Positions 41,326 through 51,200 of a DNA stretch of 64,000 nt are shown here, piece after piece; position 1 is the first letter of the stretch; each line of letters opens with the position of its first letter. A program made the translations under genes and the position numbers. The DNA comes from Cupriavidus pauculus. Lineage in GTDB: Bacteria > Pseudomonadota > Gammaproteobacteria > Burkholderiales > Burkholderiaceae. The notes below the pieces were generated by a model. It did not search any database. It saw nothing but the letters and a program-made list of their open reading frames with translations, and was not told the DNA's origin. The stretch spans positions 2,213,501-2,277,500 of the forward strand of contig NZ_CP044067.1 in assembly GCF_008693385.1 (NCBI RefSeq). The letters are read 5' to 3'.

Positions 41326-42939
41326 ATGAGCCCCGAGCGCCGCCGTCTGCCGCGCTCCATGTCTTCCTCCTCCCCCGCCCGAGACAGTGCAGTCTCCGCT
41401 GCCGCTGCTTCCGCCACACAGGCGCCATTGCCACAGGTGCCCGTCATGCAGGTGCTGTTCGGCCTGATGCTCGCCATCCTGCTGGGCGCGCTCGAGCAAT
41501 CGATCGTCGCGGTCGTGCTGCCCGATATTGCGCTGCAGCTCAACGGTTTCGACGACATGGCGTGGGTGATTTCGGCCTACCTCGTCGCCTCCACGGTGGT
41601 GACGCCGATCTACGGCAAGCTTTCCGACGTGCTCGGCCGGCGCGCCGTGCTCAGTTTCTCGATCATCCTGTTCACGCTCGCATCGGTGTTCTGCGCGATG
41701 GCGACGTCGATGCCGATGCTGATTCTCGCGCGCATCCTGCAGGGGCTCGGGGGTGGCGGCCTGATCTCGGTATCGCAGGCGACCATCGGCGACGTGGTGC
41801 CGCTGCGCGAGCGCGGCCGGTATCAGGGCTATGTCAGCGGCGTGTGGGCCGTGGCCAGCATGGCGGGTCCCGTTATCGGCGGTTACCTCGCGCACTGGCT
41901 GTCGTGGCGCTGGATCTTCTGGATCAACCTGCCGCTCGCGCTGATTGCGCTGGTCGTCGTGCGGCGCACGCTGCGCCATCTGCCGGTCAGCGGCCGGCGC
42001 CATCGCATCGACTATCCGGGCGCGTTGCTGTTCGGCGGCGGTCTCACCGGTGTGCTCGTCTTCCTCACGCGCCTCGGGCAGGGGCATTCGCCGCTCGAAG
42101 CCGAGTCGATCGGCCTGTTGCTCGCGGGTCTGCTGGGGCTCGCGATCTTCGTCTGGCAGGAGCGCCGCGCGACCGATCCGGTGATCCCGCTCGATCTGCT
42201 TGCCGTGCCGACCGTGGCCATTTGCTGCACGACGCTGTTCCTGTGCTTCTTCCAACTGATCGCGATGTCGGTGCTGCTGCCGCTGCGGTTCCAGGTGGTG
42301 GGCGGCGCGCCCGCCGATATCGCGGCGCTGCGTCTGGTCCCGCTGACGCTTGCGATTCCGTTCGGCGCGTTTATCGCCGGGCGCATGATGTCGTGGACGG
42401 GGCGCTACAAGCCGCTGCAGATGACGGGCTCGGTCGTCGCACCGATCGCGATCGTCGGGCTGGCGTTCGTGCCCGTGCACGACGTGCTGCCGAGCCTGCT
42501 GGTGATGGTGGTGCTCGGCCTGTCGCTCGGCCTTCAATTCCCGAGTGGCCTCGTGGCGACGCAGAACGCGGTGCCGCAACAGCAGATGGGCATCGCGACG
42601 GCACTCACCGCTTTCTCGCGCCTGCTGGGCGGCGCGGTCGGCGTGGCGGTGCTGACGACGGTGCTCATCGCGCTGCTGCGGCATAGCGGCGTGGCGATGT
42701 CGACGGGGCATGCGGGCGAGGATGTGCTGATGAGCATGTTCCGCCGGGCGCTGGGCGGCGCCGACCAGGCCGACGCGGCCGCCGTCCGCGCGGCGGCGGA
42801 ACACGCGTTTCGCACGCTGTTCCTGCTGAGCGCGGCGGTTTCGCTGATCTCGCCGTTCCTCGTCATGCGACTCAAGGAGGTCGCGCTGCGCGGCAGCCCG
42901 GCGGAGGCGGCCAAGGCGGCGGCTGCCGCAGCGGAGTAA
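41326..42939 (+). CDS. MFS drug exporter, DHA2 (14-TM) type
   Basis: Several in-frame Met codons exist; 41326 is chosen because the TACAAT-containing palindrome lies upstream of it. About 537 residues. After a Ser/Ala-rich cytosolic leader come 14 hydrophobic segments with DHA2 motifs: ALEQSIVAVVLPDIALQLNG (motif D1-like), TPIYGKLSDVLGRRAVLSFS (motif A), ARILQGLGGGGLISVSQATI (motif B) and GVWAVASMAGPVIGGYLAHW (motif C). It would export drugs or metabolites by proton antiport across the inner membrane. It stands alone, not next to an adaptor gene. Confidence 0.88.
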   Translation: MSPERRRLPRSMSSSSPARDSAVSAAAASATQAPLPQVPVMQVLFGLMLAILLGALEQSIVAVVLPDIALQLNGFDDMAWVISAYLVASTVVTPIYGKLSDVLGRRAVLSFSIILFTLASVFCAMATSMPMLILARILQGLGGGGLISVSQATIGDVVPLRERGRYQGYVSGVWAVASMAGPVIGGYLAHWLSWRWIFWINLPLALIALVVVRRTLRHLPVSGRRHRIDYPGALLFGGGLTGVLVFLTRLGQGHSPLEAESIGLLLAGLLGLAIFVWQERRATDPVIPLDLLAVPTVAICCTTLFLCFFQLIAMSVLLPLRFQVVGGAPADIAALRLVPLTLAIPFGAFIAGRMMSWTGRYKPLQMTGSVVAPIAIVGLAFVPVHDVLPSLLVMVVLGLSLGLQFPSGLVATQNAVPQQQMGIATALTAFSRLLGGAVGVAVLTTVLIALLRHSGVAMSTGHAGEDVLMSMFRRALGGADQADAAAVRAAAEHAFRTLFLLSAAVSLISPFLVMRLKEVALRGSPAEAAKAAAAAAE

Positions 42940-42950
42940 CGCGCGTTGCG

Positions 42951-43880
42951 CTATCGCGGGTCGGCGCCCTCTCCGTCGGGAGAGGGCATCAGCGCCCGCC
43001 GGCGCGCCCGCGCCGCTAACCCGGCCCCAAGCGTCCACCGCATCGTAGGCGCCAGCACCCGCATCGCCGCAAGCGAAATCGGCCGCCGCAGCGACGCACC
43101 GTCAAGCCGCAACATCTCCCGCGCCCACGCGGGCAGCAACGCCACCCCCGCATCGGTCATCACCCGTACAGCCGGCAGCAACTGCCGTCGCGGAACGGGC
43201 ATCGACATCACGAGCCGCACCACCTCGTGCGTCCGCTCGCTCGCCACCAGAAAAGGCCGCTGCGCGGCAAGATAGGCATCGATGGCCGCGCGCGAGGCCG
43301 GCACATCGGGTGCCCCCAGCAGCGCCGCGATGCGCGCCTCCTCCGCAAAGTAGCGATCCTGCTCGGCGGCGGAAAGCGGCCCTACATAGCGCAGGTAACC
43401 GGCCATGAAGCTCGACACCTCGGCTACATGGACCCACGTCAGCAACGCCGGATCGTCTGCCGCGTAGGGCCGCCCATCGGGCGCGGTGCCGCGAATGCCC
43501 GCATGGATACGGCGCACGCGTTCGATCAACCGCATCGCATCGGCGCGGTTACCGTACGTGGTGCCAGCGATGAACTGCGCGGTGCGCCCGAGGCGCCCCT
43601 GCATATCGACGCGAAACGTCGAGTGATCCCAGACGCCGGAGAGGGCCAGCGGATGCAGCGCCTGCAGCAGCAATGCACTCACACCGCCGGCAAGCATCGC
43701 GGGGAAATCGGCATGCACGCGCCAGCAAACCGCATCGGGTCCGAAGAGTCCGGGGTCGCCGGGCGGGTTGTCGTAGTCGAGCGTGAGCCCCGAATTGCTG
43801 CGCGTGATCGCGCGAACCTGCGCGCCCGCATGGTTGCGCAGGCGCGAGATCAGACGGTTGGGGCGCGTGTTGACATCCAT
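42951..43880 (-). CDS. MpaB/DUF2236-type oxygenase family protein
   Basis: This 309-residue protein has the DUF2236 pattern: FPAMLAGGVSALLLQALHPL (contains the conserved H-P), DHSTFRVDMQGRLGRTAQFI, YGNRADAMRLIERVRRIHAG (R-V-x-x-x-H) and LTWVHVAEVSSFMAGYLRYV (W-V-H). These His residues bind heme b in the related latex-clearing proteins. The physiological substrate is unknown. It is convergent with the MFS gene. Confidence 0.85.
   Translation of the reverse strand: MDVNTRPNRLISRLRNHAGAQVRAITRSNSGLTLDYDNPPGDPGLFGPDAVCWRVHADFPAMLAGGVSALLLQALHPLALSGVWDHSTFRVDMQGRLGRTAQFIAGTTYGNRADAMRLIERVRRIHAGIRGTAPDGRPYAADDPALLTWVHVAEVSSFMAGYLRYVGPLSAAEQDRYFAEEARIAALLGAPDVPASRAAIDAYLAAQRPFLVASERTHEVVRLVMSMPVPRRQLLPAVRVMTDAGVALLPAWAREMLRLDGASLRRPISLAAMRVLAPTMRWTLGAGLAARARRRALMPSPDGEGADPR
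42966..42987. terminator. Hairpin between convergent MFS and MpaB genes
   Basis: GCCCTCTCC-GTCG-GGAGAGGGC is a perfect 9-bp stem placed 27 bases after the MFS stop and inside the last codons of the MpaB gene. A T-run is missing, so termination efficiency is uncertain. Confidence 0.5.
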
Positions 43881-43915
43881 GGCGGCAGCATACTACGCGC
43901 GCCGCCAGGCTGTCC

Positions 43916-45475
43916 TCAGTGCGCGCCCGCGGCGGCCGCCGCACCGCCGCCGTTACGCGCGGGACGCGTGAACCAGATCAGCGGAATGATCACCACGAAC
44001 GTCAGGCTCGAGATCCAGAAGATATCGTTGAGCCCCAGCATCACGGCCTGCGTGTTCAGGCTGCGCTCGAAGAACGCGATGGCCTGGTCCGGCGAGAAAT
44101 TCAGCGTGCGCTGGATGCCATCGATCGCGGCCACATAGGTCGGGTTGTTCGGGTTTGCCTGCTCGGCCAGCTGCGCGTGATGCAGGATGGAGCGGTTGTT
44201 CCAGCCCGTGGTGGCCAGCGACGTCCCTACCGCGCCGCAGAATACGCGCGCGAAGTTCGACAAGCCGGCCGCCGCGGGAATCTTGTCCGGCGACAGGCCC
44301 GACAGGATGATCGCGGTCAGCGGCACGAAGAACAGCGCCATCGGAATGCCCTGCAGCAAGGTCGGCAGCACGAGCGTGAAGGTATCGACGCCCGTGGTGT
44401 AGTTGGACCGCATGAAAAACACGGCCGCGAAGCCGAGGAACGACAGCGTGGCGAGCACGCGCAATTCCGCCTTCGGCAGGAACTTGCCGACCACGGGCGC
44501 GAGGATCACCGCGAAGATGCCGAGCGGTGCGGTCACCAGTCCCGCATTGACGGCGGGATAGGCGAGGTATTGCTGCATCCACTGCGGCAGCACCACGAGG
44601 TTCGCGAAGAACACTGCGTAGCCGACCGAGATCGCCACCGTGCCCGCCAGGAAGTTGCGGCCCTTGAACAGGCGAAGATCGACGATCGGATTGGGCTCGG
44701 TCAACTCCCAGATAAGGAAGAAGACAAAGCCGAGCAGCGCCACCACGCCAAGCGTGACGATCACGGGCGAGTTGAACCAGTCCAGATCCTTGCCCTTGTC
44801 GAGCATGATCTGCAGCGCGCCGACCCAGGTGACCAGCGAGGCGAGGCCGACGAGGTCGATCGGCAGCTTGCGCGTCTTCGACTCGCGGTCGCGATAGACG
44901 GCCCACGTGACCGCGGCCGCGAACAGGCCGACCGGCACGTTGATATAGAAGATCCACGACCACGAATAGCTGTCCGTGATCCAGCCGCCGAGCGCGGGGC
45001 CGGCAATCGGGCCCACCGTTGCGGTCATCGCCCACAACGCGAGCGCGGACGAACTCTTGTCCTTGGGGAACGAGCCGAGCAGCAGGGCCTGCGAGAGCGG
45101 GATCAGCGGTCCGGCTACCGCGCCCTGCAGGATACGCGCGGCCAGCAGGATGGTGAGGTTCGGCGCGATGCCGCACAGCCATGAGGACAGTACGAACATC
45201 AGCAGGGCGCCGACGAACAATCGCACCTGGCCGATGCGCTGCGTCAGCCAGCCGGTGAGGGGAATGGACACGGCGTTGGCGGCCGCGAACAGCGTGATCA
45301 CCCATGTCCCCTCGTCGACGGACACGCCGAGGTTGCCGGAAATCGTCGGAATCGCGACGTTCGCGATCGACGAGTCCAGCACGTTCATGAAAGTGGCCAG
45401 CGCGACCGCGAAGCTGCCGAGCAGCAGACGGGTGCCGGTCAGCGGTGGCGGGGTGGTCGGTGCCTGAGAGGACAT
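43916..45475 (-). CDS. Inner-membrane pump of a tripartite efflux system (EmrB/DHA2 type)
   Basis: This 519-residue, 14-TM MFS protein has EmrB landmarks: LATFMNVLDSSIANVAIPTI, GTWVITLFAAANAVSIPLTG, GWLTQRIGQVRLFVGALLMF, and AVAGPLIPLSQALLLGSFPK with the G-P-A-L-G-G motif C (GPIAGPALGGWITDSYSWSW). It works with the adjacent adaptor and outer membrane channel. Last gene of the operon marR-OMF-adaptor-pump. Confidence 0.92.
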   Translation of the reverse strand: MSSQAPTTPPPLTGTRLLLGSFAVALATFMNVLDSSIANVAIPTISGNLGVSVDEGTWVITLFAAANAVSIPLTGWLTQRIGQVRLFVGALLMFVLSSWLCGIAPNLTILLAARILQGAVAGPLIPLSQALLLGSFPKDKSSSALALWAMTATVGPIAGPALGGWITDSYSWSWIFYINVPVGLFAAAVTWAVYRDRESKTRKLPIDLVGLASLVTWVGALQIMLDKGKDLDWFNSPVIVTLGVVALLGFVFFLIWELTEPNPIVDLRLFKGRNFLAGTVAISVGYAVFFANLVVLPQWMQQYLAYPAVNAGLVTAPLGIFAVILAPVVGKFLPKAELRVLATLSFLGFAAVFFMRSNYTTGVDTFTLVLPTLLQGIPMALFFVPLTAIILSGLSPDKIPAAAGLSNFARVFCGAVGTSLATTGWNNRSILHHAQLAEQANPNNPTYVAAIDGIQRTLNFSPDQAIAFFERSLNTQAVMLGLNDIFWISSLTFVVIIPLIWFTRPARNGGGAAAAAGAH

Positions 45476-45502
45476 GATGCGCTCCGATGGGGGACTGGTG
45501 CG

Positions 45503-46708
45503 TCAGCCTTGCGAGCCGTTCTGCGCGATGATCCGCGCGATCTCGCGATCGGCTTCCTCGCCCTGGCGCTCGAACACCTCGGTGGCATAGCGCGTGCGGT
45601 ACGCGGTGTTGGCCGTGCCGAGCTCCGCGCCGGTCCCCTTGGTGTCTACATCGACGGCCATCGACAGGCCGATCTGCAGCGGATGCGCGCGCAACTCGGC
45701 CGGATCGAGTTCGATGCGCACCGGCAGGCGCTGCACAACCTTGATCCAGTTACCCGTGGCGTTCTGCGCGGGCAGCGCCGAGAACGCGCTGCCGGTGCCG
45801 GCCGCGAAGCCGACCACCTTGCCGTGGTACGTCACCTTGCTGCCATAGACATCGGCACGCAGCTCCACCGGTTGCCCGATGCGCAGATGGCGCAGCTGGA
45901 CTTCCTTGAAGTTCGCATCGACCCACACGCCGTCGAGCGGCACGACGGCCATCATCGGATTGCCCGGCGCCACGCGCTGGCCCACCTGCACCGAACGGCG
46001 CGCGACGTACCCCGTGACCGGTGCGGGCAGCGTGTTGCGCGCGTTGGCGAGCCAGGCATCGCGGACCTTCGCGGCGGCGGCCTGCACGCTCGGGTGCTCG
46101 GCCACGTTGCTGCGATCCGTCAGCGCGTGGTTGGCGGTAAGTTGCTGGCGCGCGGTATCGAGCGCGGCTGCCGCAATCTTCACCGCATCGCGGGCATGCG
46201 CGACGTCTTCCGCGGAGACCGCACCGGTCTCGGTGACTTCGGTGCGGCGGCGCAGATCGGACTGTGCGCGCGACAGGTCGGCTTCGCGCTGGCGCACGGT
46301 GGCGGCCAGTACATTGTTGTTGACGTATAGCGCGCTGACCTGGCGTACGGTTTGGCCGAGCGAGGCCTCCGCATTCGCCAGCGCGATGCGCGCGTCGGCG
46401 GGGTCGAGCGTGACCAGCGGCTCGCCGGCCTTGACCACCTGCGTATCGTCGGCGTTCACGGTGACCACCGTACCGGTGACCTGCGGCGTGATCTGCACGA
46501 GGTTGCCGTTGACGTAGGCGTCGTCGGTTTCTTCGTGGAAGCGCGCGACGGTGTAGTAGTACGTGCCGTAGCCGATCGCGGCAAGCGCGCTGACGAGGCC
46601 GAGCGCGGCCAGCAGCTTCTTGCGCTTGCCTGCCGAGGGATTGACGTTGGCGGTCGTTGTTTCGGAGGACTTGATCGCCGTGGTTTCGGTTTTGTTCTCT
46701 GCGTTCAT
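45503..46708 (-). CDS. Periplasmic adaptor of the efflux system (HlyD/EmrA type)
   Basis: This 401-residue protein has a cytosolic lead, one membrane anchor (LAALGLVSALAAIGYGTYYY), the lipoyl halves (DAYVNGNLVQITPQVTGTVV; TLPAPVTGYVARRSVQVGQR), an alpha-hairpin between them and a beta-barrel end (PVRIELDPAELRAHPLQIGL). It links the MFS pump to the outer membrane channel encoded next. The spacing of about 20 bases on each side fits one operon. Confidence 0.92.
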   Translation of the reverse strand: MNAENKTETTAIKSSETTTANVNPSAGKRKKLLAALGLVSALAAIGYGTYYYTVARFHEETDDAYVNGNLVQITPQVTGTVVTVNADDTQVVKAGEPLVTLDPADARIALANAEASLGQTVRQVSALYVNNNVLAATVRQREADLSRAQSDLRRRTEVTETGAVSAEDVAHARDAVKIAAAALDTARQQLTANHALTDRSNVAEHPSVQAAAAKVRDAWLANARNTLPAPVTGYVARRSVQVGQRVAPGNPMMAVVPLDGVWVDANFKEVQLRHLRIGQPVELRADVYGSKVTYHGKVVGFAAGTGSAFSALPAQNATGNWIKVVQRLPVRIELDPAELRAHPLQIGLSMAVDVDTKGTGAELGTANTAYRTRYATEVFERQGEEADREIARIIAQNGSQG

Positions 46709-46728
46709 GATGACACCTGTGTTCGGAT

Positions 46729-48210
46729 TTATTGCGTGACGGCTGCCTGCCGGATCGAGTCGGAAGCATCGGTAAAGCCCCCGCCGAGCGCGGACGCCAG
46801 CGCGATCTGACGGTCGCGGCGCGCCATGCGCAGGTTGGCGACGTTCTGGCTGCTCGCGAGCGCGTTGGTCGTGGCGTTGAGTACGGTGAGCTGCGTCGTC
46901 AGGCCAGCCTTGTACTGCGCGATGGCGAGCTTCTGCGCGCGTTGCGCGGCGGTATCGCTACGCTCGGCATTGACGATCTGCGCGTCGATGGACTGGATAT
47001 CCGACAGCTGCGTGGCCACATCCGTGAGCGCGTTGATCAGCGTCTCGTTGTAGTTGGCCACGGCATAGTCGAAGTCCGCGTATCGGCCCTTGAGCTGCGC
47101 GCGCAATGCGCCGCCATCGAAGATCGGCAGATGGATGGCAGGGCCCGCGGAAGCCGTACGGCTGGCCGCGCGCAGGAAGCGGCCCCAGCCGATGGCATCG
47201 AGGCCGATCGCCGCGGACAGGTTGATGTCCGGATAGAACTCGGCCTTGGCCACCTTGATGTCGTGCAGCGTGGCATCGACGCGCCACCGCGCGGCCACGA
47301 TGTCGGGGCGGCGGGACAGCAGGTCCGCGGGCAGGTTGTCGGGCAGGCGCACTTCCGCGCCGGCGCCGAGCGCGGGCCTGGCGATCGCGAGGCCGCGATC
47401 GGGCCCCTTGCCGAGCAGCGCGCCCAGCTGATAGCGCGTACGGCGGATGGAACCGTCGAGCGCGGACAGCGCCGCTTCGGCCGTGGCGAGGTCCGCCTCG
47501 GCGGTGCGCTTTTCCACTTCGGTTTCGAGGCCCATCGTGACGCGACCGTTGGTGACGCGCAGCACGTCCTGGCGCTGCACGACCTCGTCGCTCGCGATAT
47601 CGCGCAACGTATAGAGCCGGGCCAGTTCGTTATAGGCGCGAGCGATGGCGTTGGTCAGCGTCAGCCGCACCTGTTCGGCGTCGGCCTCGCTCGCGCGGAC
47701 CGACGACACGGCGGCCTTCAGCGCCTCGCGATTCTTGCCCCAGAGGTCGAGCTCGTACGACGCGTCGAGGACGGCCTTGTTCTCCGAGATCCACGAACCG
47801 CCGAAGCCCGGCGGAATCAGCGCGTTCTCGCTGAGCCGCTGGCGCGACCACGAATAGCCGGCGCCGACGCGCGGCAATGTGTTGGCATTCGCGCTTTCGC
47901 TCATGGCGCGCGCCGCATCGACGCGAGCCCGGGCGATATCGAGCGTCGGGCTCCCTTGCATCGCTTCATCGAGCAGCGACCGGAGCTGCGCGTCGCCGAA
48001 CTGGTCGGCCCAGTCCGCGGCGGGCCAGCGCCCCTGCTGCGCGGGCAGGCTTTCGGTGGCGGCAAGCTGCGCCGGCTCGGCCATCTGCTTGTCGCTATGG
48101 ATGCCAGCGTAGTTGGCGCAGCCGGCCAGTACGGCCGCGGCGACCATCGTGAGGGCGGGGGCCAGCAGACGCGTGACGCGTGATGTCCGTGGCCGATGCT
48201 GATTCATCAT
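46729..48210 (-). CDS. Outer membrane efflux channel, NodT/OprM family lipoprotein
   Basis: This 493-residue protein has a signal peptide with lipobox (TMVAAAVLAGCANYAG; Cys after L-A-G), and the NodT-family repeats: DIARARVDAARAMSESANAN, DASYELDLWGKNREALKAAV, LPADLLSRRPDIVAARWRVD and HDIKVAKAEFYPDINLSAAI. It forms the TolC-like tunnel for the EmrAB-like pair encoded next. Confidence 0.93.
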   Translation of the reverse strand: MMNQHRPRTSRVTRLLAPALTMVAAAVLAGCANYAGIHSDKQMAEPAQLAATESLPAQQGRWPAADWADQFGDAQLRSLLDEAMQGSPTLDIARARVDAARAMSESANANTLPRVGAGYSWSRQRLSENALIPPGFGGSWISENKAVLDASYELDLWGKNREALKAAVSSVRASEADAEQVRLTLTNAIARAYNELARLYTLRDIASDEVVQRQDVLRVTNGRVTMGLETEVEKRTAEADLATAEAALSALDGSIRRTRYQLGALLGKGPDRGLAIARPALGAGAEVRLPDNLPADLLSRRPDIVAARWRVDATLHDIKVAKAEFYPDINLSAAIGLDAIGWGRFLRAASRTASAGPAIHLPIFDGGALRAQLKGRYADFDYAVANYNETLINALTDVATQLSDIQSIDAQIVNAERSDTAAQRAQKLAIAQYKAGLTTQLTVLNATTNALASSQNVANLRMARRDRQIALASALGGGFTDASDSIRQAAVTQ

Positions 48211-48250
48211 TTTCTGACCTATCAGGTAATGGGCGAAAGAAAAACCGCCC

Positions 48251-48688
48251 TCAGGCGTTATTGAATTTGTTGAGCAGGCGCAGGAACTCGTCGAACTCGG
48301 CAGGGGTGAAGTCGCGCAGCCGGTGATTCAGCACTGGCGGGACGATATCTGGAATGCGAGCGGCCACTTCACGACCCTTGTCGGTAATCGTGAGATTGAC
48401 CACGCGCCGGTCCTCCAGGCTTCGGCTACGCGCCAGCAGGCCGCGCTTCTCGAGCTTGTCGAGCATGCGGGTCATCAGGCCGGTGTCGATTGCCAGGATC
48501 TTGCAGAGTTCGTAGGGCGTACTCGCCACCCCGTGCGTCAGGCCCAGCAGAATGCCGATCTGCTGAGCCGTGATGTCCAGTTCCTGCAACGCGCCGTCAA
48601 GTTCCATGACCAACGAATTGCGCGCGCGGTTGAGCTGAAAGCCCACGCTCTTCGTCATCTGAAAGTTGTCCTTCGTGTAATGGTCCAT
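48251..48688 (-). CDS. MarR family transcriptional regulator of the efflux operon
   Basis: The start at ATG 48688 (MDHYTKDNFQMTKSVGFQLN) is preferred over a TTG four codons earlier because GGAG lies 8 bases before it. The 145-residue winged-helix protein has the MarR pattern: ELDITAQQIGILLGLTHGVA, ILAIDTGLMTRMLDKLEKRG (recognition helix) and the wing SRSLEDRRVVNLTITDKGRE. As first gene of the operon it probably represses it, with relief by a pump substrate. The operator is not identified. Confidence 0.9.
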   Translation of the reverse strand: MDHYTKDNFQMTKSVGFQLNRARNSLVMELDGALQELDITAQQIGILLGLTHGVASTPYELCKILAIDTGLMTRMLDKLEKRGLLARSRSLEDRRVVNLTITDKGREVAARIPDIVPPVLNHRLRDFTPAEFDEFLRLLNKFNNA

Positions 48689-48796
48689 GCGGTGCTCCAA
48701 CTGGTTGATGCAACAATAGCTGATGCATCAGATAAGTGAAGAAAATTTTGCCTATCGCGGTGATAGGCAAAAACTAATGCGGGAGGGCGAGGGGGA

Positions 48797-49822
48797 TCAG
48801 TAGTAACGCAGATCCGTGGCCTTGCCCCAGAACACGCGGTACGCGTAGGCCGTGTAGCCGAGGATCGTGGGGAGCACGATGACCGCCCCGATCAGGATCA
48901 CGCCAAGCGACTCCGGCGCGCTGGCCGCCTGCCAGATATCGATCTGATCGACGACGAGGTACGGGAAGAGGCTGTAGGCGAGGCCGTTGAACGCCATCAG
49001 GAAAATCGCGGCCGTGCCGGCAAACGGCACCCAGCACCAGCGGTCGTTACCGGCCGCCTGCATGGCGGGGAGGCGTCGCAGCAGACGGTCGAGCACGACG
49101 AAGATGGCGACGGTCGCCAGCGGAATCGGTGCGAGCAGGATGATGTTCGGCAGCGAGAACCACTTGTCGAAGATGCGATCGCTCACCAGCGGTGTGACCA
49201 CCGAGATCGCGGTCACGCCCACGCCGGTCAGCCACAGGCTGCGGCGGGCCCAGTAGGTCGCGCGCTTCTGCAGGCTGCCCGTGGTCTTCATGACGAGCCA
49301 GCCCGCGCCCAGCGCGCAGTAGCCGGCCACGAGGCACAGGCCCACGGCGATCGCGAACAGCAGGTGAGGCCAGTCATAGCGGAAGCCGGTGATATAGAGA
49401 CCCAGCATCAGGCCCTGCGAGAAGCTCGCGAGCAGCGAGCCTGCATAGAACGCGCGATTCCACCACGGCTTGTGCGGATCGCGCGCCTTCACGCGGAAGT
49501 CGAACGCCACGCCGCGCAGGATCAGGCCGGCGAGCATCGATGCCACGGGCAGGTACAGATGCGTGAGGATGGCGCCGTGCGCGATCGGAAACGCGGTCAG
49601 CAGCAGGCCCACGCCGAGCACGAGCCAGGTTTCGTTGGCATCCCAGAAGGGACCGATCGACGCGATCATCGTGTCCTTGTCGGCGTCGTCCGCGCGGCGC
49701 AGCAGCACGCCGACGCCGAGGTCGTAGCCGTCGAGAATCACGTAGATCAGCATCGACAGCGCCATCAGGCCGAGGAAAACGAGCGGGAGCCAGCCCGCGG
49801 GTTGGGACAGATCGGGGGTCAT
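48797..49822 (-). CDS. cydB: Cytochrome bd-type quinol oxidase subunit II (CydB/CioB)
   Basis: The start at ATG 49822 overlaps the subunit I stop by 4 bases. The 341-residue membrane protein has the subunit II signature (LIYVILDGYDLGVGVLLRRA; GPFWDANETWLVLGVGLLLT; RGVAFDFRVKARDP). It forms a heterodimer with subunit I in the inner membrane, reducing oxygen with quinol electrons. Absence of a CydX-like gene at the 3' side and the short Q-loop of subunit I suggest the cyanide-insensitive type. Confidence 0.93.
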   Translation of the reverse strand: MTPDLSQPAGWLPLVFLGLMALSMLIYVILDGYDLGVGVLLRRADDADKDTMIASIGPFWDANETWLVLGVGLLLTAFPIAHGAILTHLYLPVASMLAGLILRGVAFDFRVKARDPHKPWWNRAFYAGSLLASFSQGLMLGLYITGFRYDWPHLLFAIAVGLCLVAGYCALGAGWLVMKTTGSLQKRATYWARRSLWLTGVGVTAISVVTPLVSDRIFDKWFSLPNIILLAPIPLATVAIFVVLDRLLRRLPAMQAAGNDRWCWVPFAGTAAIFLMAFNGLAYSLFPYLVVDQIDIWQAASAPESLGVILIGAVIVLPTILGYTAYAYRVFWGKATDLRYY

Positions 49823-51195
49823 TGCGCGCTCCTTGCAGGCGTGAGGATGACGGGCTGGGGCGTCATGATTCGTGAGTCGGGCCCAGCGCTCTTTCCGGCC
49901 TTGCGCGCAAGATGGAACACCACGCTGATATAGGCGGCCAGCAGCGAGAGATAGAGCGCGAGGTACATCGCGAGCGTGGAGCCGATCATCGTTGCGGGCA
50001 CCTTCGAGGCGGCTTGCGCTGTCGTGAGCACACCGTAGACGAGGTAGGGCTGGCGGCCGATCTCGGTCACATACCAGCCGGCGATCAGGCCGATCCATCC
50101 GGAGAACGTCATCGCCACGAGGGCGCGCGCCATCCACGGCGCGGGCGCGCCGCGCTTGCGGAACTGCCATGCGGCCACCCACGAGACGGCGAGCATCAGC
50201 AGGCCGATGCCGACCATCACGCGGAACGCGTAGAACATCGGTGCCACGGGCGGGTGCTTGTCGCCGAACGCGTCGATGCCCTTGATCTCGCCTTCGGGAT
50301 CATGCGCGAGGTAGATCGAGGCAAGCTTCGGAATGGCGATCTCGTAGTCGTTGCTGCGCGTGGTCGCGTTGGGAATGCCGAACAGCACGGCGGGCGCGCC
50401 CTTCTCGGTCTTCCAGATCCCCTCCATCGCGGCGATCTTCGCGGGCTGGTGGTGCAGCGTGTTCAGGCCATGCAGGTCGCCCGCCACGATCTGCAGCGGA
50501 ATGAGGATGGCGCCGAGCATCACGCCCGTGCGCATCGCGGCGAGCGTGTCGCGGCCGCGATCGCCGCGGAGCCAGCGGTATGCCGAGAGTCCGGCCAGCA
50601 GGAACGCGACGGTCAGTCCCGAGGCGAGCAGCATATGTACGAGGCGGTACGGGAACGACGGATTGAAGATGATCTCGAACCAGCTGGTCGCATGCGCGCG
50701 GCCGTCGATCATCTCGAAGCCGGCGGGGGTTTGCATCCACGAGTTCAGCGCGAGGATCCAGAACGCCGACAGCGTGGTGCCGCCGGCGACGAGCAGCGTG
50801 GCGATGGTATGCATGCGGTTGCTGACGCGATGCATGCCGAACAGCATGATGCCGAGGAAGGTGGCTTCGAGGAAGAAGGCGGTAAGGACTTCGTAGGCGA
50901 GCAGCGGTCCCGCGATATTGCCGACCGTCTCCATATAGCCAGGCCAGTTCGTGCCGAACTGGAAGCTCATGGTGATGCCGCTGACGACGCCGAGCGCGAA
51001 GGTCAGCGCGAACACCTTGACCCAGAGGCGGTAGGCGTCCATCCAGCTTTCATCGCCGGTCTTGCCGTAGCGGAGCTTGAAGAACAGCAGGACCCACGCG
51101 AGGGAGATACTGATCGTGGGGAAGAGGATATGGAAGGTGATATTGGCGGCGAACTGGATTCGCGCCAGTATCACCGGATCTAGCTCGGCAAACAT
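49819..51195 (-). CDS. cydA: Cytochrome bd-type quinol oxidase subunit I (CydA/CioA)
   Basis: This 458-residue protein carries heme ligands in ITFHILFPTISISLAW (His), FPYRLVHMLLASG (His) and the Q-loop signature GWYVTEIGRQPYLVYGVLTT. It is shorter than E. coli CydA because the Q-loop is short, as in CioA-type oxidases. It is upstream of cydB and downstream of a GbsR/MarR-type regulator on the same strand, likely all one unit. Confidence 0.93.
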   Translation of the reverse strand: MFAELDPVILARIQFAANITFHILFPTISISLAWVLLFFKLRYGKTGDESWMDAYRLWVKVFALTFALGVVSGITMSFQFGTNWPGYMETVGNIAGPLLAYEVLTAFFLEATFLGIMLFGMHRVSNRMHTIATLLVAGGTTLSAFWILALNSWMQTPAGFEMIDGRAHATSWFEIIFNPSFPYRLVHMLLASGLTVAFLLAGLSAYRWLRGDRGRDTLAAMRTGVMLGAILIPLQIVAGDLHGLNTLHHQPAKIAAMEGIWKTEKGAPAVLFGIPNATTRSNDYEIAIPKLASIYLAHDPEGEIKGIDAFGDKHPPVAPMFYAFRVMVGIGLLMLAVSWVAAWQFRKRGAPAPWMARALVAMTFSGWIGLIAGWYVTEIGRQPYLVYGVLTTAQAASKVPATMIGSTLAMYLALYLSLLAAYISVVFHLARKAGKSAGPDSRIMTPQPVILTPARSAQ

Positions 51196-51200
51196 GGCCT

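Noticed and set aside
40522..43038. 838-codon frame antisense to the chemoreceptor and exporter
   Set aside because: Highly charged Arg/Asp/His/Gln text, an antisense artefact.
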